9,194 nt of DNA from a bacterium (GTDB lineage Bacteria > Patescibacteriota > Minisyncoccia > Phycocordibacterales > Phycocordibacteraceae). The notes under the pieces were generated by a model. It saw only the letters and a program-made list of their open reading frames with translations. It did no database searches and was not told the DNA's origin. Position numbers and translations under genes: made by a program. Positions within the stretch are counted from its first letter, which is position 1. The number at the start of each line of letters is the position of its first letter. Shown piece after piece: positions 5,569-9,194 of this stretch. The DNA lies in assembly GCA_021813835.1 (NCBI GenBank), contig JAKAJJ010000023.1:1-9194 (forward strand), in the 5' to 3' direction.

Positions 5569-5575
5569 ATTCGCA

Positions 5576-5605
5576 ATACTACACCCGTGCGAAGTCCTTT
5601 TGCAA
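5576..5605 (-). promoter_or_regulatory. Candidate tRNA-fMet promoter
   Basis: TTGCAA (5605-5600) and TAGTAT (5581-5576), each matching four of six consensus bases, are 18 nt apart. The -10 ends 7 nt before the tRNA 5' end at 5568. The -35 lies directly behind the stop codon of the upstream gene (5607-5609). The tRNA may also be read through from the gat block. Confidence 0.4.
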
Positions 5606-5606
5606 C

Positions 5607-6182
5607 CTAGATGGCTTTGAACTCGCGGAAGATGCTCTCGTAGCGCGCGATGGTGCGGCGCGCCAGCGTTTCGGAAAGGTCGAACGCCGAACCCTCGTGC
5701 GCGATGTGGTTGCGCACGCGATGCGCCTCCCACGCGTCCTCGAGCGTATTGAAATCGGCCGGATCAACCGTCTTCAGCTTTTCGGCGACGCCGTCGCCCC
5801 GGTAGCCCTGCCGCGTGAGCATATCGTCGAGCATGATGTCCGCCTCGAGAATAGCCGCGCGCCATTCGCTCGGCGCCGCGCCGCCGATGAGCGACTCGAT
5901 GTGAGTCCAGCGCGGGTTCACCCCGCCCGCGCCTTCCGGCGCGAGGAGGAGCGTGCCGTAGAACTTCGATTCGCGCTCGCGCAGCTCGAAAAGGCGCACG
6001 AGCGCGTACACGATGACGAAGAGCCCGGCGATCGAGAGCAGGTACCCGACGCCGGTGATCCAGAGCCACAGGTGCGCGAGAAAGGCCTGGAACGCGGCGT
6101 AATCCGCGGCGCCGCGCGCGCCGTGGAGGAGGTCATAGAGGAGACGGAAGAAATATTCGACGTTTGCCTGCACCGGCTGCAT
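5607..6182 (-). CDS. Membrane-anchored protein with a HEPN-like RNxxxH motif
   Basis: The ATG start at 6182 gives 191 residues; a GTG one codon earlier (6185) is the alternative. Residue numbers here count from the GTG. After about 37 mostly amphipathic residues there is one transmembrane helix (about 38-63), then a basic/acidic segment LRERESK and a soluble C-terminal domain. That domain has two alpha-helical stretches, WRAAILEADIMLDDMLTRQG (108-127) and TLEDAWEAHRVRNHIAHEG (147-165), and a final amphipathic helix. R158-N159-x3-H163 fits the Rx4H pattern with a polar residue after Arg seen in HEPN RNases. I recognise the overall layout as a recurrent hypothetical protein of CPR genomes but know no tested function. 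It follows gatA by 25 nt and precedes tRNA-fMet. A -10-like TATACT ends 8 nt before the ATG. The HEPN reading rests on one motif and predicted helices. Confidence 0.8.
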   Translation of the reverse strand: MQPVQANVEYFFRLLYDLLHGARGAADYAAFQAFLAHLWLWITGVGYLLSIAGLFVIVYALVRLFELRERESKFYGTLLLAPEGAGGVNPRWTHIESLIGGAAPSEWRAAILEADIMLDDMLTRQGYRGDGVAEKLKTVDPADFNTLEDAWEAHRVRNHIAHEGSAFDLSETLARRTIARYESIFREFKAI

Positions 6183-6190
6183 CACTCGTC

Positions 6191-6196
6191 AGTATA
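6191..6196 (-). promoter_or_regulatory. -10-like TATACT before the HEPN-like gene
   Basis: TATACT (6196-6191) matches five of six -10 bases and ends 8 nt before the ATG at 6182 (5 nt before the GTG). No -35 is evident and no clear Shine-Dalgarno follows. It lies in the 22-25 nt gap after gatA. Confidence 0.3.
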
Positions 6197-6207
6197 CGGG
6201 AAAAATG

Positions 6208-7659
6208 CTAGGAAGCGGCGAGCTTCTCCACTTCCCCGGCGGCGGCGAAAAGAACGTTTTCGGCGCCGTGCGGCGCGGTGAAATGCATTCCGACGGGGAG
6301 ATCCTTCCCCTCCCGCGCGACCGTTCCCATCGGGACGGAGAGCGCCGGCATTCCGGTCAGGTTCGCGGTGACCGTGAACACGTCCTCGAGATACATCGAG
6401 AGAGGATCGCTCTTCTCGCCGAACTTGAAGGCGGGCGACGCCGTCGTCGGGAACGCGACGACGTCGATTTTCGCCGCATCATCCCGATCGAAGAGGCCGT
6501 CATAGGCGTACCGCAAGGAAACGCGCGCCGCCTCGGCTTTGCGGTAGTACGCGTCGATGTAGCCGGACGAGAGGACGAACGTGCCGAGGAGGATGCGCCG
6601 GCGCGTCTCCTCGCCGAAGCCCTCCGTGCGCGAAAGGACGTAATCGTCGAGGAGCGTCGCGCCGCGCGCCGCGCGGCCGTAGCGCATGCCGTCGAGCCGC
6701 GCGAGGTTCGTCGACACCTCTGCCGGCATCACGACGTAGTAGGCGGCGAGCGCGTGCTCGCTTGCCGGCAAGCCGATGTCGATGACCGTATGTCCCGCTC
6801 CCGCGAGCTTCCCAAGCGTTGCATCGAAGACGGCCTTGAGATCCGGGTCGAGACCGCTTGCGAGGAGATTCATCGGGACGCCGATGCGCAGCTTCTTCGG
6901 CACCGGGCGCGCCGGGTAGAGGTCCTCCGGTATCGTCGTCGAATCCAAGGGGTCGAGGCCGCGCAGCGCTTCAAAGAGGAGACGCGCGTCCCCGACCGAT
7001 TTGGCCAGGGGGCCGATCTGGTCGAGCGAGGAGCCCATCGCGATGAGCCCCGAGCGCGAGACGGCGCCGTAGGTGGGCTTCAATCCGACGAGACCCGTGA
7101 GCGCCGCCGGCTGGCGGATGGAGCCGCCCGTGTCCGAGCCGAGAGCGGCGATGGCCATATCCGCGGCCACCGCGGCGGCCGATCCGCCCGAGGAGCCGCC
7201 CGGCACGCGCGAGGTGTCGCGCGGATTCAGCGTCCTCCCGAACGCCGAGTGCTCGGTGGACGAGCCCATCGCGAATTCGTCCATATTGGCGCGGCCGAGG
7301 AAGAGCGCGCCCGCGTCTTTGAGCTTCTTTATGACGGTCGCGTCGTAGGTCGCGCGATAGTTCTCGAGCATCCTGCTTCCGGCGCTCGCGACCCTCCCCT
7401 CGATGAGGAGGTTGTCTTTCACGGCGAGCGGGATGCCGCAGAGCGCGGGCGCGGCGGCGCCTTCTTCGTCGATGCGCTTTTGCGCCGCGTCGATGGCCGC
7501 GCCGTCGGCCTCGAAGAGCTCGAGGTAGGCATTCAGCTCGCCGTTTTTCGCGTGCGCCGCTGCGGCGCACGCGTCCCAGAGCTCGCGGACGGTGAGTTCG
7601 CGCGCGCGCAGCGCGCGCGCGGCCTCCGCGAGCGTGAGCTCGTTCGCTCCCTTACTCAT
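6208..7659 (-). CDS. gatA: Asp-tRNA(Asn)/Glu-tRNA(Gln) amidotransferase subunit A
   Basis: GatA is the glutaminase subunit of GatCAB: it releases ammonia from glutamine and channels it to GatB, which amidates Asp-tRNA(Asn) or Glu-tRNA(Gln) in the cytoplasm. The 483 residues match the family's usual length. The amidase-signature triad is visible: K81 in GIPLAVKDN, cis-Ser S156 in VPGGSSGGS and nucleophile S180 in GSDTGGSIRQPA, each offset by two from the S. aureus enzyme (79, 154, 178). GLVGLKPTYGAVSR (189-202) follows as expected. The ATG at 7659 overlaps the end of gatC by 8 nt, so the two are translationally coupled and no ribosome binding site is needed. gatB is not adjacent. A 23-bp alternating CG inverted repeat lies inside the early coding region. 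Confidence 0.97.
   Translation of the reverse strand: MSKGANELTLAEAARALRARELTVRELWDACAAAAHAKNGELNAYLELFEADGAAIDAAQKRIDEEGAAAPALCGIPLAVKDNLLIEGRVASAGSRMLENYRATYDATVIKKLKDAGALFLGRANMDEFAMGSSTEHSAFGRTLNPRDTSRVPGGSSGGSAAAVAADMAIAALGSDTGGSIRQPAALTGLVGLKPTYGAVSRSGLIAMGSSLDQIGPLAKSVGDARLLFEALRGLDPLDSTTIPEDLYPARPVPKKLRIGVPMNLLASGLDPDLKAVFDATLGKLAGAGHTVIDIGLPASEHALAAYYVVMPAEVSTNLARLDGMRYGRAARGATLLDDYVLSRTEGFGEETRRRILLGTFVLSSGYIDAYYRKAEAARVSLRYAYDGLFDRDDAAKIDVVAFPTTASPAFKFGEKSDPLSMYLEDVFTVTANLTGMPALSVPMGTVAREGKDLPVGMHFTAPHGAENVLFAAAGEVEKLAAS
7599..7621. repeat. 23-bp alternating C-G inverted repeat inside gatA
   Basis: Eleven alternating bases CGCGCGCGCGC (7599-7609), a single A, then GCGCGCGCGCG (7611-7621) form a perfect inverted repeat with a one-base centre. 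It encodes alternating Ala/Arg/Leu near residues 13-20 of GatA. Strictly alternating C-G tracts favour Z-DNA or tight hairpins; here it may only reflect codon use in a GC-rich gene. Confidence 0.7.
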
Positions 7660-7945
7660 ACGTGATGATTTGCTTCACGAGGAGCGCGTCGCCCTCGCGC
7701 GCCGGGAACTGCTCCGCAAGCTTCTCGGTGTACGCCCCCGGCGCGTGCGGCGCGCCGTCCGCGCGCAGGACGTTCCGGAGCTCCGGCTTCTCCGCCGCGG
7801 GCGCGGGCGGCGGGCCGAGCGCTTCGAGCTGGCCCACGTACGCGAGGATCGCGTCGAATTCCGCCGTGAACGTCGCGAGTTCCCCGTCGGGAATGCTGAT
7901 GCGCGCGAGCGCCGCGAGTTTTTTCACGTCATCGGTCGTCGCCAT
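7652..7945 (-). CDS. gatC: Asp-tRNA(Asn)/Glu-tRNA(Gln) amidotransferase subunit C
   Basis: GatC is the small chaperone-like subunit that wraps around GatA and GatB and stabilises the complex. The 97 residues match the family size. MATTDDVKKLAALARISIPD is the typical N-terminal helix (VxxLAxLARI), followed by the helix LATFTAEFDAILAYVGQLEAL and the C-terminal segments LRADGA and FPAREGDALLVKQII, the latter equivalent to the family's P..e...l.VP.v. The frame is open upstream to an ATG at 8035, but that would overlap the end of ligA and add 30 unrelated residues; homology starts at the ATG at 7945. A TGG-TACAGT extended -10 ends 6 nt before this ATG and there is no Shine-Dalgarno, so a leaderless transcript is possible. 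The stop overlaps gatA. Confidence 0.94.
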   Translation of the reverse strand: MATTDDVKKLAALARISIPDGELATFTAEFDAILAYVGQLEALGPPPAPAAEKPELRNVLRADGAPHAPGAYTEKLAEQFPAREGDALLVKQIITYE

Positions 7946-7951
7946 ACGGCC

Positions 7952-7960
7952 ACTGTACCA
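7952..7960 (-). promoter_or_regulatory. Extended -10 element before gatC
   Basis: TGG-TACAGT (7960-7952) has the TGn extension and four of six -10 bases, in the 55-nt gap between ligA and gatC. Only GGCCGT separates it from the gatC ATG, so initiation 6-7 nt downstream would place the mRNA start at or next to the start codon. No good -35 is seen. Confidence 0.4.
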
Positions 7961-8000
7961 CAGCGCAAAAAATCTCACCGCGCCGGCGGCGCGGGGCAGG

Positions 8001-9194
8001 TCACGCGCCGAGCCGTTTGAGGAATTCGCGCTCACTCATGATCGGCACGCCGAGCGTGCGCGCCTTCTCGAGCTTGCTGCCCGGTTTTTCGCCGGCGACG
8101 ACGAACGAGGTCTTGGCGGATACGGAGCCCGCCGCCTTCCCGCCGGCGCGCCGCACGCGCGCTTCGGCCTCTTCGCGCGAGAGGGTCGGCAGGGTGCCCG
8201 TGATGACGACCGTTTCTCCCGCAAGGGGGCCTTTCGCCGGCGCGGCGACTCTTTTTATCTTCAGGCGCTTCACAAGGCGCGCGAGAAGCGCGCGGTTCCC
8301 CGCGTCGCGGAACCACTCCGCGACCGAGCGGCCGATGACGGGGCCGATGCCTTCGACGCGCGCGAGCGCCGCTTCGCTCGCCGCGCGGAGCGCGGCGAGC
8401 GTCTTCCAGCGCGCGGCAAGGAGGAAGGCGGTCTCCTCGCCCACGTGCGGGATGCCCAGACCGATGAGGAGGCGGTCGAGAGTAACCGTGCGCGCGGCGG
8501 CGGCGGCGCGCAGGAGATTCGTCGCCCTGGCTTCCTCGAAACCGGGAAGCGCGAGAAGCTCGTCCTTGATGAGTTCGAAAAAATCGTCGGATTCCGAGAC
8601 CAGCTTGTGCTCCATAAGGAGCCGCACCGTCTCGCGGCCGAGGCCGTCTATGTCGAGCGCGCCCTTGCCGGCGAAATGGATGAGCTTCCTCGCCTGCTGT
8701 TCGAAAGAGCCGGCGACTTTGCAGCGGTGCGCCGCTTCGCCCGGCACGCGCTCCACGGCGCCGTCGCCGCCGCACAAGGGCGAATGCGTCGGGAACGCCC
8801 AGGGCTTCGTCCTTCGCGGGCGCAATTCCTTCACGACCGAGACGATCTCCGGGATGATGTCGCCCGCTTTTTGCAGGATGACGGTGTCGCCGATGCGGAT
8901 ATCCTTCTCCCTGATGAAATCCTCGTTGTGCAAAGTCGCGCGCGCGACGGTGGTGCCCGCCACCGCGACCGGCTTCAAGTGCGCGACGGGCGTCAGTTTC
9001 CCCGTGCGCCCGACCTGGAGCGCGATGTCCTCAATCACCGTTTCCACCTGTTCGGGCGGGAACTTGTACGCGAGCGCGAAACGCGGCGCCTTGCCGGTGT
9101 AGCCGAGGGTTTCCTGATCGGCGCGCCGTTCCGCTTTGAGCACGATGCCGTCGAGCTGGTAGTCGAGCGCCGCGCGCGCCTTCCCTTCCCAGTG
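8001..9194 (-). CDS. ligA: NAD-dependent DNA ligase, C-terminal 397 residues (5' part outside window)
   Basis: LigA seals nicks in duplex DNA during replication and repair, using NAD+ to form an enzyme-AMP intermediate. The frame is open to the window edge; the catalytic Lys and NAD-binding domain lie outside. Fragment residues 13-20 (QLDGIVLK) hold nucleotidyltransferase motif IV and APRFALAYKFP (36-46) motif V. The OB fold covers about 50-125 (LQVGRTGKLTPVAHL, ARATLHN, IGDTVILQKAGDIIP). A zinc-finger region follows at about 137-165, then helix-hairpin-helix repeats (about 178-310, including IDGLG and LGIPHVGEETA) and a BRCT domain (324-397, from PLAGETVVITGTL). Unusually, the zinc finger keeps only C141 and C158: S138 and S163 stand where the family has the other two Cys. 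It ends 55 nt before gatC. Confidence 0.96.
   Translation of the reverse strand, partial: HWEGKARAALDYQLDGIVLKAERRADQETLGYTGKAPRFALAYKFPPEQVETVIEDIALQVGRTGKLTPVAHLKPVAVAGTTVARATLHNEDFIREKDIRIGDTVILQKAGDIIPEIVSVVKELRPRRTKPWAFPTHSPLCGGDGAVERVPGEAAHRCKVAGSFEQQARKLIHFAGKGALDIDGLGRETVRLLMEHKLVSESDDFFELIKDELLALPGFEEARATNLLRAAAAARTVTLDRLLIGLGIPHVGEETAFLLAARWKTLAALRAASEAALARVEGIGPVIGRSVAEWFRDAGNRALLARLVKRLKIKRVAAPAKGPLAGETVVITGTLPTLSREEAEARVRRAGGKAAGSVSAKTSFVVAGEKPGSKLEKARTLGVPIMSEREFLKRLGA

Noticed and set aside
5290..5610. tmRNA (ssrA), suggested by the T-arm and GC-rich acceptor at the 3' end
   Set aside because: No tag-peptide frame or pseudoknot layout fits. The two ends instead form a complete tRNA with D and anticodon stems, and the inner 205 nt carry group I intron core elements.
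6205..7665. Long plus-strand frame (486 codons) opposite gatA
   Set aside because: Arg-rich, low-complexity translation typical of the antisense frame of a GC-rich gene; gatA on the other strand has its full catalytic triad.
7946..8035. Longer gatC start (ATG at 8035)
   Set aside because: It would overlap the end of ligA and add 30 residues unlike any GatC; the family N-terminus begins at 7945.
8017..9102. Plus-strand frame (361 codons) opposite ligA
   Set aside because: Ser/Arg/Ala-rich antisense shadow; the ligA frame holds clear OB, HhH and BRCT domains.
1..9194. CRISPR array, insertion sequence or prophage genes
   Set aside because: No regularly spaced repeats, transposase, integrase or phage structural proteins are visible in any frame.

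Overview
The window looks like a piece of a small-genome bacterium of the Candidate Phyla Radiation (Patescibacteria), most likely a Parcubacteria-type lineage. This is an inference. It rests on an interrupted tRNA gene without an encoded CCA end, a secreted fibronectin-III/peptidoglycan-binding protein typical of such genomes, a very short MscL, dense gene packing, and the ligA-gatC-gatA order. I could not run a taxonomic search. Nearly everything is transcribed from the minus strand; only one small orphan gene (4479-4898) runs on the plus strand. Base composition changes along the window: the right part (about 5600-9194) is very GC-rich, and the stretch 4324-5290 is clearly less so.

Right block (9194 down to 5191, minus strand): the C-terminal 397 residues of NAD-dependent DNA ligase LigA, then gatC and gatA (two subunits of the Asp/Glu-tRNA amidotransferase; gatB is not here), then a one-helix membrane protein whose soluble domain carries a HEPN-like RNxxxH motif. 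Next comes an initiator tRNA-fMet(CAU) gene interrupted between U33 and C34 by a compact 205-nt group I intron, and finally a strong hairpin terminator. A 24-codon ORF follows directly behind a perfect TATAAT box.

Middle (5190 to 4243): a divergent promoter region and one orphan gene. The 139-aa plus-strand gene has a ribosome binding site and its own Rho-independent terminator. Upstream of mscL lies a perfect 38-bp palindrome that abuts a consensus TTGACA.

Left block (4242 to 1, minus strand): a tight three-gene envelope operon of mscL, a DUF389 membrane protein and a 775-aa secreted FN3/peptidoglycan-binding protein, with a 3-nt gap and then an ATGA overlap. It is followed by a separately promoted, membrane-anchored copper nitrite reductase (NirK/AniA type) that runs off the window. 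Its first cupredoxin domain has all expected copper ligands except the axial Met of the type 1 site, which is Gln.

The points most worth a second look are the group I intron in the initiator tRNA, the Met-to-Gln change in NirK, the loss of two zinc-finger cysteines in LigA, the HEPN-like membrane protein, and a recurring arrangement in which a -10-like hexamer sits 6-8 nt before a start codon with no Shine-Dalgarno sequence, suggesting leaderless mRNAs.
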